A stretch of 64,000 nt of DNA from Massilia agilis (GTDB taxonomy: Bacteria > Pseudomonadota > Gammaproteobacteria > Burkholderiales > Burkholderiaceae_D). Positions 47,487-57,025 of this stretch are shown piece after piece. The notes beneath the pieces were generated by a model. That model saw only the letters and a list, made by a program, of their open reading frames with translations. It did not search any database and was not told the origin of the DNA. Within the stretch, counting starts at the first letter, position 1. Every line of letters begins with the position of its first letter. The stretch is from assembly GCF_024756255.1 (NCBI RefSeq), contig NZ_JANUHB010000001.1, positions 806,001 to 870,000 on the forward strand, written 5' to 3'. The translations under genes were made by a program, and so were the position numbers.

Positions 47487-47560
47487 GTAGGGTGGGCTCT
47501 CGAGCCCACGCGTTCCCACCCGCCGCTTCTCACGGCGTGGGCTCAAGAGCCCACCCTACA
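47487..47560. repeat. Palindromic repeat, family A copy 5 (double hairpin)
   Basis: Outer GTAGGGTGGGCTCTCGAGCC ... GGGCTCAAGAGCCCACCCTA. Stems GGGCTC/GAGCCC have tips TC and AA. It lies between the hydrolase and lipase genes, both plus strand. Almost identical to copy 6 at 61486-61560. Confidence 0.85.
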
Positions 47561-47675
47561 TTTCCGACACACAACAAGCGACTGCTCGTGCCCGCTTTTC
47601 AGATGTAGAACAAACCACGGCCCCGGCTGACCCCGGACAATGTCGGAGGTTTGAACACATCCGCTGGAGAGCCCC

Positions 47676-48869
47676 ATGTCGCGATTCGCCCAAGGTGTCG
47701 CACGCGCGCTGCTGGCCGCGGCCGCGCTGTCGCCGTGGCTGCCCGCCGCGGCTGCCAACAACGATCCCGTGATCCTGGTGCACGGCTTTCTCGGATTCGG
47801 CCCCGGGCAGTTCCGCGAATCCGGCTTCAAGTACTGGGGCGGCTACGGCGACATCGCCGCCCACATGCAGGTGTACAAGGGCCCGCACGCGGTGTTCGCG
47901 GCCGGCGTGGGCGCGATCAGCTCCAACTGGGACCGCGCGGCCGAGCTGTACGCACAGATCAAGGGCGGCTGCGTCGATTACGGCCAGCAGCACGTGGTCA
48001 AGTACGATCCGCCGGGCCAGCCGCAAAAGCCCGCCGGCAAATGCTGGGCCGCCGATGCCGCGCACAACCCCGAACACTACCCGCTCGCGTTCTACCCGCA
48101 ATGGGACGCCAGCCACCCCATCCACCTGATCGGCCACAGCCAGGGCGGCACCACGATCCGCGCACTGGTCGAGCTGCTCGAACATGGCGCGCCCGGCGAG
48201 GGCGACGGCGAGCTGTTCAAGGGCGGCAAGACCGGATGGGTAAAAAGCGTGACCACGATCTCGGCGCCGCACAACGGCACCACGCTGCGCGACGCGATCC
48301 TCGACTTCCTGCCCAACCTGCACACGCCGCTGCGCGACATGTTCGACAACGACATGGCGCACTGGGAGCTGGCGCCGGACGGCGCGCGCGACTTCAACCT
48401 GTGGGCGCGCACCTCGCCCAACGTGTACTACTTCTCGGTCGGCACGCTGGCCACCGAGGCCGGCAGCTGGTGCTGCAACGGCACCGACCGCGCGCTGGCG
48501 CCGATCCAGAACGTGCGCTACCAGTACCCGCGCGAGGACATGATCCCCTACTTCAAGCCGTACGCGGGCGAGTGGATCGTGCCATCGGCCATGCAACACG
48601 GCATGGGCGGCTACACGCAAAACGCGCCGGGGCGCGTGCGCATCGACGAGACCTGGTTCCCCAACGACGGCGTGGTCAACACGGCCAGCATGCGCGCGCC
48701 CGCCGGCCATCCGGTGCGCGACTACGACGGCAACGCGCTCAAGGGCAGCTGGAATTTCCTCGGCAATTACCGCGGCTACGACCACTTCGACATCCTCAAC
48801 TGGCCCAACCCGGGCCCGTCGGCCGACCCGGTCTATGACCGGATTGCGGACATCATCTTTGCGCTGTAG
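47676..48869 (+). CDS. Secreted lipase, staphylococcal/Geobacillus (I.5) type
   Basis: Secreted lipase of 397 residues with a signal peptide (MSRFAQGVARALLAAAALSP, cleavage near AAA). The core has PVILVHGFLGFGPGQF, FKYWGGYGDIAAHMQVYKGP, GAISSNWDRAAELYAQIKGG and the nucleophile elbow HLIGHSQGGTTIRALVE. Ser in GHSQGG, Asp in NDGVVN and His in YDHFDIL are the likely triad. Such lipases need a zinc or calcium site. It ends 17 bases inside the 3' end of the convergent PLP-enzyme gene. Confidence 0.9.
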   Translation: MSRFAQGVARALLAAAALSPWLPAAAANNDPVILVHGFLGFGPGQFRESGFKYWGGYGDIAAHMQVYKGPHAVFAAGVGAISSNWDRAAELYAQIKGGCVDYGQQHVVKYDPPGQPQKPAGKCWAADAAHNPEHYPLAFYPQWDASHPIHLIGHSQGGTTIRALVELLEHGAPGEGDGELFKGGKTGWVKSVTTISAPHNGTTLRDAILDFLPNLHTPLRDMFDNDMAHWELAPDGARDFNLWARTSPNVYYFSVGTLATEAGSWCCNGTDRALAPIQNVRYQYPREDMIPYFKPYAGEWIVPSAMQHGMGGYTQNAPGRVRIDETWFPNDGVVNTASMRAPAGHPVRDYDGNALKGSWNFLGNYRGYDHFDILNWPNPGPSADPVYDRIADIIFAL

Positions 48870-49779
48870 CGGCTCCCCAGGCCTGCAGCTGGGGCACGGT
48901 CGCGGTCACGCCGCCGCACACGATCACCAGCACGTTCGAAAAGCCAGCCAGCAGCTCGCCGGCGCGGTAGGCCAGCGCCAGCGACACCCCGCACGCCGGC
49001 TCGACCACGATGCGGTGGTCGTCCATGAAGCGCAAGGCCGCCTGCACGGCGTCGGCGTCGGGCAGCACCACGGGATGCACCCGATGCGTGCCACGCAGCG
49101 CCAGCGCCGCCTCGGACACGCGGCGCGCACCCAGCGAGGTGGCAATGCTGGTAATGGCCGGCAGCTCGATGCGCGCGCCGGCGGCGACCGACTGCGCATA
49201 CGAATCGGCGCCCTCGGTCTCGACCGCGAACACCGGCACCTCGGCAAGGCCGTTGCGGCGCAGGCCGGCGACCGCGCCGCACAGCAGCCCGCCGCCGCCC
49301 ACCGACAGGATCACCGCGTCCGGGCGCACGCCGGCGCGCACGGTCTCGTCGATCATGCTCGCGTGCCCTTCCCACAGCAGCGGATCGTCGAACGGGTGGA
49401 TGAAGGCGTCGTGTTCGCCCAGCAGTGACAGCGCGTGCGCGTTCGCCTCCTGGAACGAGGCGCCGTGCACGCGGATCTCGGCGCCTTCGCGCGCGATCAG
49501 CTCGCGGGCGCGGCTGCTTGCCGTTTCGGGCACCACCACCAGCACCGGCACGCCGAGCCGGCGCCCGCAATACGCAGCGGCGATCCCGGCATTGCCGCCC
49601 GACGAAGAGATGAAGCGGCGCGCGCCGCGCCGCGCGTAGGTGACACAGGCGTGCCCGATGCCGCGCAGCTTGAACGAGCCGGATGGCTGCAGCGCGTCCA
49701 TCTTCAGCCAGATCGCCTGGCCGGCGCGCGCGCCCATTGCGGTGGAGGCCAGCAGTGGCGTGTCGATGTGCAGGTTCAT
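48853..49779 (-). CDS. PLP-dependent serine/threonine dehydratase-like enzyme
   Basis: Fold type II PLP enzyme of 308 residues. The PLP-lysine motif is ALQPSGSFKLRGIGHA (Lys at about residue 37), followed by FISSSGGNAGIAAAYCGRR and the phosphate-binding glycine loop ILSVGGGGLLCG. It resembles serine or threonine dehydratases and related lyases; the short length fits the catabolic type without a regulatory domain. Exact substrate cannot be assigned. It shares its 3' end with the lipase gene by 17 bases. Confidence 0.88.
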   Translation of the reverse strand: MNLHIDTPLLASTAMGARAGQAIWLKMDALQPSGSFKLRGIGHACVTYARRGARRFISSSGGNAGIAAAYCGRRLGVPVLVVVPETASSRARELIAREGAEIRVHGASFQEANAHALSLLGEHDAFIHPFDDPLLWEGHASMIDETVRAGVRPDAVILSVGGGGLLCGAVAGLRRNGLAEVPVFAVETEGADSYAQSVAAGARIELPAITSIATSLGARRVSEAALALRGTHRVHPVVLPDADAVQAALRFMDDHRIVVEPACGVSLALAYRAGELLAGFSNVLVIVCGGVTATVPQLQAWGAATAQR

Positions 49780-49781
49780 GG

Positions 49782-51698
49782 TCAGCTCGCGATGCGCAGC
49801 GCACGCGCCAGGTCGGCCAGGCGGTAAGGCTTGTTAACGAAGGTGAACTTGTTCAGGTTGTCGTGCTTCTCGCGCAGCTTGGACAGCGGGTAGCCGGAGG
49901 CGATGACGATCCGGGTGTCCGGGTACAGGGCGCGTACGCGGTTGGCCAGCTCGATCCCGTCCATCTCGGGCATGACGATGTCGGTGAACAGCACGTCCAC
50001 CGGGCGCGCCGCCATCACGCCCAGCGCTTCGCTGGCGCGCGGCGCGGTCAGCACGTTGTAGCCCATGTTCAGGAACAGCGAGGTGGCCATGTCCATCAGG
50101 TCGGCCTCATCCTCGACGATCAGGACGGTCTCGGTGTGGTCCTGGTCGGTATGCTCGGCGCCCTCCACCGCGGGCAGGTAGATCGAGATCGCGGTGCCTG
50201 TTCCCAGCGCGCTCTCGATCACCACCTCGCCGCCGGACTGCTTGACGAAGCCGTACACCTGCGACAGGCCAAGGCCGGTGCCCTTGCCCACCTCCTTGGT
50301 GGTGTAGAACGGCTCGAACGCGCGGCGGATGGTCTCGGGCGACATGCCGGTGCCGCTGTCGCGCACCGTCACGCGCGCGTACTGGCCCGCGGGCAGGCCC
50401 GGCACGTCCTTCTCGCCCAGCCTGGCCTGCGAGGTCTCGATCCTCAGCTCGCCGCCGCCGGGCATGGCGTCGCGCGCGTTCACCACCAGGTTCAGCAGGG
50501 CCGACTCGAAGCGCGCGCGGTCGATCATCACGCTGCCCAGTTGCGGCTCGAGCACGATGTCGAACCGGATCGCGGCGTTGGCCGCGCGGCGCAGCACCGA
50601 CTCGAAGCCGGTGATGAGCCGGTTGATGTTGTGCGTTTCCGGCTGCAGCGGCTGCTGGCGCGCGAACGCGAGCAGCTGCTGGGTGAGCGCGGCGCCGCGG
50701 TCCACCGCACGCCGCATGCTGTCCAGGGTCTTGGCCTGCCCCGCGCCGCCGCCTTGCAGGCTGAGCACCTCCAGCCCGCTGGCCAGCACCGACAGCAGGT
50801 TGTTGAAGTCGTGCGCGATGCCGCCGGTGAGCTGGCCGATCGACTCCATCTTCTGCGATTGGAACAGTGCCGCGTTGGCCTTGGCCAGGGCGTCGGCGGC
50901 GGCCTTCTTCTCGGTCAGGTCGCGCGTGATCTTGGCAAAGCCGAGCAGCGCGCCATGCTCGTCGCGGATGGCGTCGAGCACCACATGGGCCCAGAAGCGG
51001 CTGCCGTCCTTGCGCACGCGCCAGCCTTCGCGCTCGAAGCGCCCGGCCTGGCGCGCGGCCTGGAGTGCCAGCTCGGGCTGGCCCGCCTTGCGGTCGTCCT
51101 CGGTATAGAAGCGCGAAAAATGGCTGCCGACGATCTCTTCCTCGGAATAGCCCTTGATGCGCTGCGCGCCCACGTTCCAGTTGGTGACGATGCCCTCGGG
51201 CGAGAGCATGAAGATGGCGTAGTCGCTCACGCCCTGCACCAGCAGCCGGAAGCGTTGCTCGCTCTCGCGCAGCGCGTCCTCGGCATGCTTGCGCTCGGTG
51301 ACGTCGCGCGTGACCTTGGCGTAGCCCAGCAGCTTGCCGTCCTCGTTGTAGATCGGGTCGACCACCACGTGGGCCCAGAAGCGCGTGCCGTCCTTGCGCA
51401 CGCGCCAGCCTTCCGATTCGTATTTACCCTCTGCCAGCGCGATCCCCAGCGCCCTGACCGGCAGCCCGCTGGCCTGGTCCTCGGGAGTGTAAAAGCGCGA
51501 GAAATGCTGGCCGATGATCTCGTGCTCGGTGTAGCCCTTGAAGCGCTGCGCGCCCGCGTTCCAGCTCGTGATGTACCCGTTCGGGTCGATCATGTAGATC
51601 GCATAATCGTTGATGCCGGCGATGAGGTATTGGAATCGCTGCATCTCGTTTAACGGCAACGGTGCGGGCTCGCTGTGTGTCATTGGCGCGTGGGGCAT
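49782..51698 (-). CDS. PAS hybrid histidine kinase with receiver domain
   Basis: Sensor protein of about 638 residues with two PAS domains in tandem (MQRFQYLIAGINDYAIYMID ... and LLVQGVSDYAIFMLSPEGIV), a HisKA domain with the phospho-acceptor His in GGIAHDFNNLLSVL, an HATPase domain (DSGTGMSPETIRRAF, GKGTGLGLSQVYGF) and a C-terminal receiver (VLIVEDEADLMDMATSLFLN, with DVLFTDIVMPEMDG as the acceptor Asp). Two starts are close (51698 and 51683) and a GTG lies at 51734; none has a strong ribosome site. It starts a minus-strand pair with the other PAS kinase, next to the phytochrome. Confidence 0.9.
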   Translation of the reverse strand: MPHAPMTHSEPAPLPLNEMQRFQYLIAGINDYAIYMIDPNGYITSWNAGAQRFKGYTEHEIIGQHFSRFYTPEDQASGLPVRALGIALAEGKYESEGWRVRKDGTRFWAHVVVDPIYNEDGKLLGYAKVTRDVTERKHAEDALRESEQRFRLLVQGVSDYAIFMLSPEGIVTNWNVGAQRIKGYSEEEIVGSHFSRFYTEDDRKAGQPELALQAARQAGRFEREGWRVRKDGSRFWAHVVLDAIRDEHGALLGFAKITRDLTEKKAAADALAKANAALFQSQKMESIGQLTGGIAHDFNNLLSVLASGLEVLSLQGGGAGQAKTLDSMRRAVDRGAALTQQLLAFARQQPLQPETHNINRLITGFESVLRRAANAAIRFDIVLEPQLGSVMIDRARFESALLNLVVNARDAMPGGGELRIETSQARLGEKDVPGLPAGQYARVTVRDSGTGMSPETIRRAFEPFYTTKEVGKGTGLGLSQVYGFVKQSGGEVVIESALGTGTAISIYLPAVEGAEHTDQDHTETVLIVEDEADLMDMATSLFLNMGYNVLTAPRASEALGVMAARPVDVLFTDIVMPEMDGIELANRVRALYPDTRIVIASGYPLSKLREKHDNLNKFTFVNKPYRLADLARALRIAS

Positions 51699-51773
51699 TC
51701 CAGTCGTCGGGTCAAAATGTATCCTATGATACACCGTGGTTTTGCAAATCGCCGTCCCCGTTGAACAGCGGCC

Positions 51774-54167
51774 TCAGCCTTTTGTAACGGAACGCAGCAG
51801 CCCGAACAGCTCGGCCAGGTCCACCGGCTTGACCAGGTGATGGTCGAAGCCGGCCTGCAGCGCCAGCGCGCGGTCGGCCGGCTGGCCGTAGCCGGTGACA
51901 GCGACCAACCGGCTGGCCGCCAGCGCCGGCAGCGCGCGCAGGCGCCGCGCCAGCTCGTAGCCGTCCATGCCGGGCAGGCCGATGTCGAGCAGGCACACGT
52001 CGGGCACGTCGGTGGCAACGCGGCGCAGCGCCGCCGCCGAACTGTTTTCCACCGCGACCTCGTGCCCTTCGGTCTCCAGCAGCATGGCGAGCATGCGCGC
52101 CGCATCCGGATTGTCGTCCACCACCAGCACCCGCAGCCCAGGCGCGGCGGCCGGCGCGGCAGGTGCGGGCATCGCGGCCTGCATGCCGCCGTCCAGCAGC
52201 GGCAGCACCACGGTGAAGGTGCTTCCCTTGCCCGGCCCGTCGCTGGCCGCGCGCACCTGCCCGCCATGCTGCTCGACCAGGCTGCGCACCACCGCCAGCC
52301 CCACGCCCAGCCCGCCCTGCGCGCGGTCGGCGCTGCGCTCGCCCTGCGTGAACAGGTCGAACACATGCGGCAGCAGCTCCGGCCCGATGCCGATGCCGTC
52401 GTCGGCCACGCGCAGCACCACCGCGCCGTCGGACAGCGCCATCTCCAGCTGCAGGTGGCCGCCCTCGGGCGTGTATTTGCACGCGTTGCCCAGCAAGTTG
52501 GACAGGACCTGCACGATGCGTTTGTGGTCGCCCAAAATGCGCGCCGGCGCGTCCGGCAGCCGCACCGCCAGCGCCTGGCCGCGCCGCTCGGCCGCCGGGC
52601 GCGCCTGTTCGAGCGCATCGGCCGCCACCCCATGCATGTCCACCGGCGCGCGCTCCATCGCCACCAGGCCGCGGGTGACGCGCGAGACGTCGATCAGGTC
52701 GTCCAGCAGGCCCGCCACGTGGCGTACTTGGCGCGTGATGATGTCGGCCGCCTGCGCTTGCCTTGCCGGGTCGGGCGGGCCGTGGCGCAGCAGCTGGGCC
52801 GCCGCCGCGATCGGCGCCAGCGGGTTGCGCAGCTCGTGCGCCAGCATCGCCAGGAATTCGTCCTTGCGGCGGTGCGCGTCGCGCAGGTCTTCCTCGGCGC
52901 GCACCCGCTCGGTGACGTCGATCGCCACCCCGCGCACCGATTCCTGATTGCCATCGGCGCCGCAGCGCACCTTGCCGCGCACGTCGAGCCAGAGCAGGCG
53001 CCCGGTGTCCGGACGCACGTAGCGCACCGTCTCGGCGTAGCTGCCGCGCGCGGCCAGCGCGCGCGCATGGGCCGCCTGCAGGCGCTCGCGGTCTTCGAGC
53101 GGCAGGTGTTCATGCATCTCGGCCATGGTGCCGCCGCGCGCGCCCAGCACGTGCTCGGCGTTGTCGGAGAAGATGACCTCGCGCGTCGCCACGTTCCAGT
53201 CCCACACCACCATGCGCGCGGCCAGCATGCCGTCGGCCAGCCGTTCCTCGCTCTCGCGCTTGGCCAGCTGGGCCGCGTGCGCTTCGGTGACGTCGTGCCC
53301 CTGCACGAAAATGCCATTGACCTTGCCGTCCTGGCCGAACAGCGGCTGGTACAGCAGGTCCACATAGGCTTCGACCAGCGCCCCGTCCGGTTCGCGCTGC
53401 AGGTGCGCCTTCATGCCGCGCCCGACGAATGTCTTGCCGCTCTCGTACACGCTGTCCAGCAACTGCGGAAAGCGCTGCCCGCGCACTTCTGGCAGCGCCT
53501 CGGACAAGGGCCTGCCGATGATCGGGCGGTGGCCCACCAGCTGGTAGTAGGCCTCGTTGACGATTTCGAACACATGCTCGGGACCGTTCAGCACCGCGAT
53601 GAAGCCCGGCGCCTGGTTGAACAGGTTGCGCAGGTAGCTGCGCTCGCCGATGACGGCGCGCTGCATGGCCGCATGGCGGCGCGCCTGCTCCACCGCGTCG
53701 CCGGTCGCGTCGAGCGCGTCGCCGGCGGCCGGCAGCGCCGTGCGCCGGCGCCGGTCGTAGCGGTAGAACTCGGTCACGTCCAGCGCGTTCTGCGAAATGT
53801 AGGCAAGCCGGCCCGCGTCGTCGAACACCGGCGTGTGCACGGTGCTCCAGTAGCGCTCCTTGAAACCCGTGTCGTGGCCGTCACGCTGCGGGATGGAATA
53901 GCGCACGAACACCGCGCCGTCCGGCTTGCCGGTCGCGATCACCCGTTCGAGCGAGGCGCGCACCTCGGCCACGTTGGTCGATTCCGGGTCATCCGGATTG
54001 GGCGGAAAGGCGTCGAAGATCGGCAAGCCGACGATGTCGCCCTCATGCGCCCCCGTCACCTGCAGATAGGCCGGATTCGCGGCCACGATTCGCAAGCCCG
54101 GATCGAGCAGCAAATGCGGATAGGGGGACGCGCGAAACAGCGCGGCATAGTCGGGCGAACATGTCAT
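51774..54167 (-). CDS. Multi-PAS hybrid histidine kinase with receiver domain
   Basis: Sensor of 797 residues: PAS domains (FRASPYPHLLLDPGLRIVAA; NLFNQAPGFIAVLNGPEHVF; a third from about residue 300 on), HisKA with FLAMLAHELRNPLAPIAAAA (His acceptor), HATPase (GLGVGLAVVRSLVEQHGG) and a C-terminal receiver (LRVLVVDDNPDAARMLAMLL, DVCLLDIGLPGMDG). ATG at 54165-54167; a longer frame to 54224 starts with an unlikely extension. It is read away from the phytochrome gene, with 152 bases shared between the two starts. No transmembrane span, so probably cytoplasmic. Confidence 0.93.
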   Translation of the reverse strand: MTCSPDYAALFRASPYPHLLLDPGLRIVAANPAYLQVTGAHEGDIVGLPIFDAFPPNPDDPESTNVAEVRASLERVIATGKPDGAVFVRYSIPQRDGHDTGFKERYWSTVHTPVFDDAGRLAYISQNALDVTEFYRYDRRRRTALPAAGDALDATGDAVEQARRHAAMQRAVIGERSYLRNLFNQAPGFIAVLNGPEHVFEIVNEAYYQLVGHRPIIGRPLSEALPEVRGQRFPQLLDSVYESGKTFVGRGMKAHLQREPDGALVEAYVDLLYQPLFGQDGKVNGIFVQGHDVTEAHAAQLAKRESEERLADGMLAARMVVWDWNVATREVIFSDNAEHVLGARGGTMAEMHEHLPLEDRERLQAAHARALAARGSYAETVRYVRPDTGRLLWLDVRGKVRCGADGNQESVRGVAIDVTERVRAEEDLRDAHRRKDEFLAMLAHELRNPLAPIAAAAQLLRHGPPDPARQAQAADIITRQVRHVAGLLDDLIDVSRVTRGLVAMERAPVDMHGVAADALEQARPAAERRGQALAVRLPDAPARILGDHKRIVQVLSNLLGNACKYTPEGGHLQLEMALSDGAVVLRVADDGIGIGPELLPHVFDLFTQGERSADRAQGGLGVGLAVVRSLVEQHGGQVRAASDGPGKGSTFTVVLPLLDGGMQAAMPAPAAPAAAPGLRVLVVDDNPDAARMLAMLLETEGHEVAVENSSAAALRRVATDVPDVCLLDIGLPGMDGYELARRLRALPALAASRLVAVTGYGQPADRALALQAGFDHHLVKPVDLAELFGLLRSVTKG

Positions 54168-54319
54168 TTTGTAATTGTCCCACAACTGATGCGTGATTTC
54201 CGTGCAAATGTTGCGAATTGCCACACTTTTCTCGCGGCCTGCAGAGTGAAGCCAGGTGTTTTCTCAAGCTTTGCATGTAAAATGTGTGACTTGTTTCATC
54301 CGCAGCAACACGTCCCCTC

Positions 54320-56560
54320 ATGACCCAGGCTTCCCCTCCCGTTCTCGACCTGTCCGCCTGTGACAAGGAACCGATCCGCACCCCGGGCAGTATCCAGCCG
54401 CACGGCTTCTTGCTGACGCTGTCGCACGCGCTGGAGGTGCTGCAGGCCAGCGCCAGCCTGGGAGAGTGGGCCGGGGTGGCGGCCGAGGCGGCGGTCGGCC
54501 AGCCGCTGGCGCAGGTGATCGGCGAGCAAGCCCATGCGCGCCTGGCGCCGGCCCTGTCCGCCCCCCTGTCCGCGCGGCCGTTCTACCTCGGCACCACGAC
54601 GCTGGCCAACGGCCGCCACTTCGACGTGCTGGCCCACGAGTGGGACGGCGTGGTCATCGCCGAGTTCGAGCCGGCCGGGCGCGCCGAGCCGGCCGACTTT
54701 CGCCAGCTGTACCCGCTGATCGGCGACTTCCTGCTCAAGGTGAACGAAGCCGCCAGCGTGCAGTCGCTGGCCCAGCTGGCCACCCACCACATCCGCGAGG
54801 TGACCGGCTTTGGCCGCGTGATGGTGTACCAGTTCGACGGCGACGGCCACGGCCACGTGATGGCCGAATCGCGCGACCTGTCGTACCAGTCGTACCTGGG
54901 CCAGCGCTTTCCCGAGTCCGACATCCCGGCCCAGGCGCGCGACCTGTACACGCTCTCGCGCATCCGCCTGATCCAGGACGCCAACTACACGCCTTCGCCG
55001 CTGGTGCCGGCCGTGAACCCGGCCACCGGCAACATGAACGACCTGTCGTTCGCGGCGCTGCGCAGCGTCTCGCCGGTGCACCTGCAGTACATGCGCAACA
55101 TGGGCACGCTGGCGTCGATGTCGGTGTCGCTGGTGGTGCGCGGCAAGCTGTGGGGCCTGATCTCGTGCCACAACGCCGAGCCGCGCGCAGTGCCGTTCGA
55201 AAAGCGCACCGCCTGCGAGCAGCTGGGCCAGATCCTGGCGCTGTGCATCGAGACGCGCGAGGACGCGAGCGAACTGCAGTTCCGGCTCGAAGTGCGCCGC
55301 ATCATGGTGTCGATGCTGGGCGGCCTGACCAAAGGCGCCGACTTCGTCGACAACATGAGCAGCGTGTTCCCCGAACTGCTGCGCTTTGCACGCGCCGGCG
55401 GGGTGGCGATCGTCGCCGACGACCGCGTGCTGACCTACGGCGCGGCGCCCTCGCATGCGCAGATCCAGGACCTGGTGGCGTGGCTGGGCATGCGCGGCCA
55501 GGTCGAGGTGTTCCACACCGACCGCCTGCCCTCGATCTACCCGCCGGCGCGCGAGATGATGGCCGTGGCCAGTGGCCTGCTGGCGATGCCGATCTCGCGC
55601 ATCCACAAGCACTACCTGCTGTGGTTCCGCCCCGAGGTCATCCACACCGTCGAATGGGCCGGCGACCCGCGCCACAAGGCGGCCGGCCCCGGGGACCCGG
55701 TGCAGCTGTCGCCGCGCACCAGCTTCGCGTCGTGGCAGGAGACCATCCGCGGCACCAGCCTGCCTTGGCACAGCGGCGAGATCGAGCTGACCATCGAGTT
55801 TCGCACCGCCCTGCTGGGCATTGCGCTCGAGCGCGCCGAGCAGATGGCCGAGCTGGCCGAGGAGCTTGGCCGCGCCAACAAGGAACTGGAAGCGTTCTCG
55901 TACTCGGTGTCGCACGACCTGCGCGCGCCGCTGCGCCACATCGTCGGCTTTTCCGACCTGCTGCTCGAATCGGCCGGCAGCGAGGACGCCGGCAAGCGCG
56001 AGCGCTTCCTTCGCAACATCAAGGAGTCCGCGCGCCTGGCGGGCAAGCTGGTGGACGACCTGCTCAGCTTCTCGCAGATGGGCCGCGCGGCGCTGCGCCC
56101 AGCCACGATCGACATGACCGACATGGTGGACGCCTGCATCGACAAGCTGGGCCTGGAGGCGCAGGGCCGCAACATCGCGTGGGAGATCGGCCCGCTGCCC
56201 GCCATCTGCGCGGACCCGACCTTTTTGCACCTGGCGATGTTCAACCTGCTGTCGAACGCGGTCAAGTTCACCGCCGGGCGCGACCCGGCCGTGATCCGCA
56301 TCTACGCCGAGCAGACCGACCAGGAGAGCATTTTCCACGTGGCCGACAACGGCGCGGGCTTCAACATGGAATACGTGCACAAGCTGTTCGGCGTGTTCCA
56401 GCGCCTGCACCGCATGGAAGACTTCCAGGGCACGGGCATTGGCCTTGCCAACGTGCGCCGCATCGTCGAGCGCCACCACGGCCGGGTGTGGGCAAACTCG
56501 GTGCAGGGCGAAGGCGCGACCTTCTCGTTCGCCATTCCACGAAAACCAGACATTCAGTAA
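54320..56560 (+). CDS. bphP: Bacteriophytochrome histidine kinase
   Basis: Red/far-red photoreceptor of 746 residues: PAS, GAF and PHY domains followed by HisKA/HATPase. The biliverdin-binding Cys is at residue 14 (LSACDKEPIRTPGSIQPHGF). The GAF domain contains FPESDIPAQARDLY with Asp 201 of the PxSDIP motif, and the PHY tongue has SPRTSF (Pro 465, Arg 466). The kinase has SYSVSHDLRAPLRHI (His 532) and GTGIGLANVRRI. It is immediately followed by its response regulator gene. Biliverdin would have to come from a heme oxygenase encoded elsewhere. Confidence 0.96.
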   Translation: MTQASPPVLDLSACDKEPIRTPGSIQPHGFLLTLSHALEVLQASASLGEWAGVAAEAAVGQPLAQVIGEQAHARLAPALSAPLSARPFYLGTTTLANGRHFDVLAHEWDGVVIAEFEPAGRAEPADFRQLYPLIGDFLLKVNEAASVQSLAQLATHHIREVTGFGRVMVYQFDGDGHGHVMAESRDLSYQSYLGQRFPESDIPAQARDLYTLSRIRLIQDANYTPSPLVPAVNPATGNMNDLSFAALRSVSPVHLQYMRNMGTLASMSVSLVVRGKLWGLISCHNAEPRAVPFEKRTACEQLGQILALCIETREDASELQFRLEVRRIMVSMLGGLTKGADFVDNMSSVFPELLRFARAGGVAIVADDRVLTYGAAPSHAQIQDLVAWLGMRGQVEVFHTDRLPSIYPPAREMMAVASGLLAMPISRIHKHYLLWFRPEVIHTVEWAGDPRHKAAGPGDPVQLSPRTSFASWQETIRGTSLPWHSGEIELTIEFRTALLGIALERAEQMAELAEELGRANKELEAFSYSVSHDLRAPLRHIVGFSDLLLESAGSEDAGKRERFLRNIKESARLAGKLVDDLLSFSQMGRAALRPATIDMTDMVDACIDKLGLEAQGRNIAWEIGPLPAICADPTFLHLAMFNLLSNAVKFTAGRDPAVIRIYAEQTDQESIFHVADNGAGFNMEYVHKLFGVFQRLHRMEDFQGTGIGLANVRRIVERHHGRVWANSVQGEGATFSFAIPRKPDIQ

Positions 56561-56569
56561 AAGACACCT

Positions 56570-57025
56570 ATGCTCAAACCCATCCTGCTGGTCGAGGACA
56601 ATCCGCACGACCTGGAGCTGACGCTCATCGCGCTATCCAAGAGCCAGCTTGCCAACGAAGTGGTGATCGCGCGCGACGGCGCCGAAGCGCTCGACTACCT
56701 GATGCGCCGCGGCGAGTACGCCGGCCGCCCGGTGGGCAATCCCGCCGTGGTGCTGCTGGACCTGAAGCTGCCCAAGGTGGACGGGCTGGAGGTGCTCAAG
56801 GAGATCCGCAGCAGCGCCACCCTCAAGAGCCAGCCGGTGGTGATGCTCACCTCGTCCAAGGAAGAACAGGACCTGCTGCGCAGCTACGAGCTGGGCGTGA
56901 ACGCCTACGTGGTCAAGCCGGTGGATTTCAACGAGTTCGTGCGCGCGATCGCCGACCTGGGCATCTTCTGGGCCGTGCTGAACGAACCGCCGCCCGGCTC
57001 GCGCCGTTACGTCAAGCCCAAGTGA
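56570..57025 (+). CDS. Response regulator, RcpA-like
   Basis: Single-domain receiver of 151 residues with acidic residues in LLVEDNPHDLELTLIALS, phospho-acceptor Asp 64 in VVLLDLKLPKVDG and the conserved Lys in YVVKPVDFNEF. This type follows phytochromes (RcpA/Rcp1-like): large loop insertions and a C-terminal arm used for dimerisation. It starts nine bases after bphP and its 3' end overlaps the convergent kinase gene by 19 bases. Output is through protein contacts, as no DNA-binding domain is attached. Confidence 0.95.
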   Translation: MLKPILLVEDNPHDLELTLIALSKSQLANEVVIARDGAEALDYLMRRGEYAGRPVGNPAVVLLDLKLPKVDGLEVLKEIRSSATLKSQPVVMLTSSKEEQDLLRSYELGVNAYVVKPVDFNEFVRAIADLGIFWAVLNEPPPGSRRYVKPK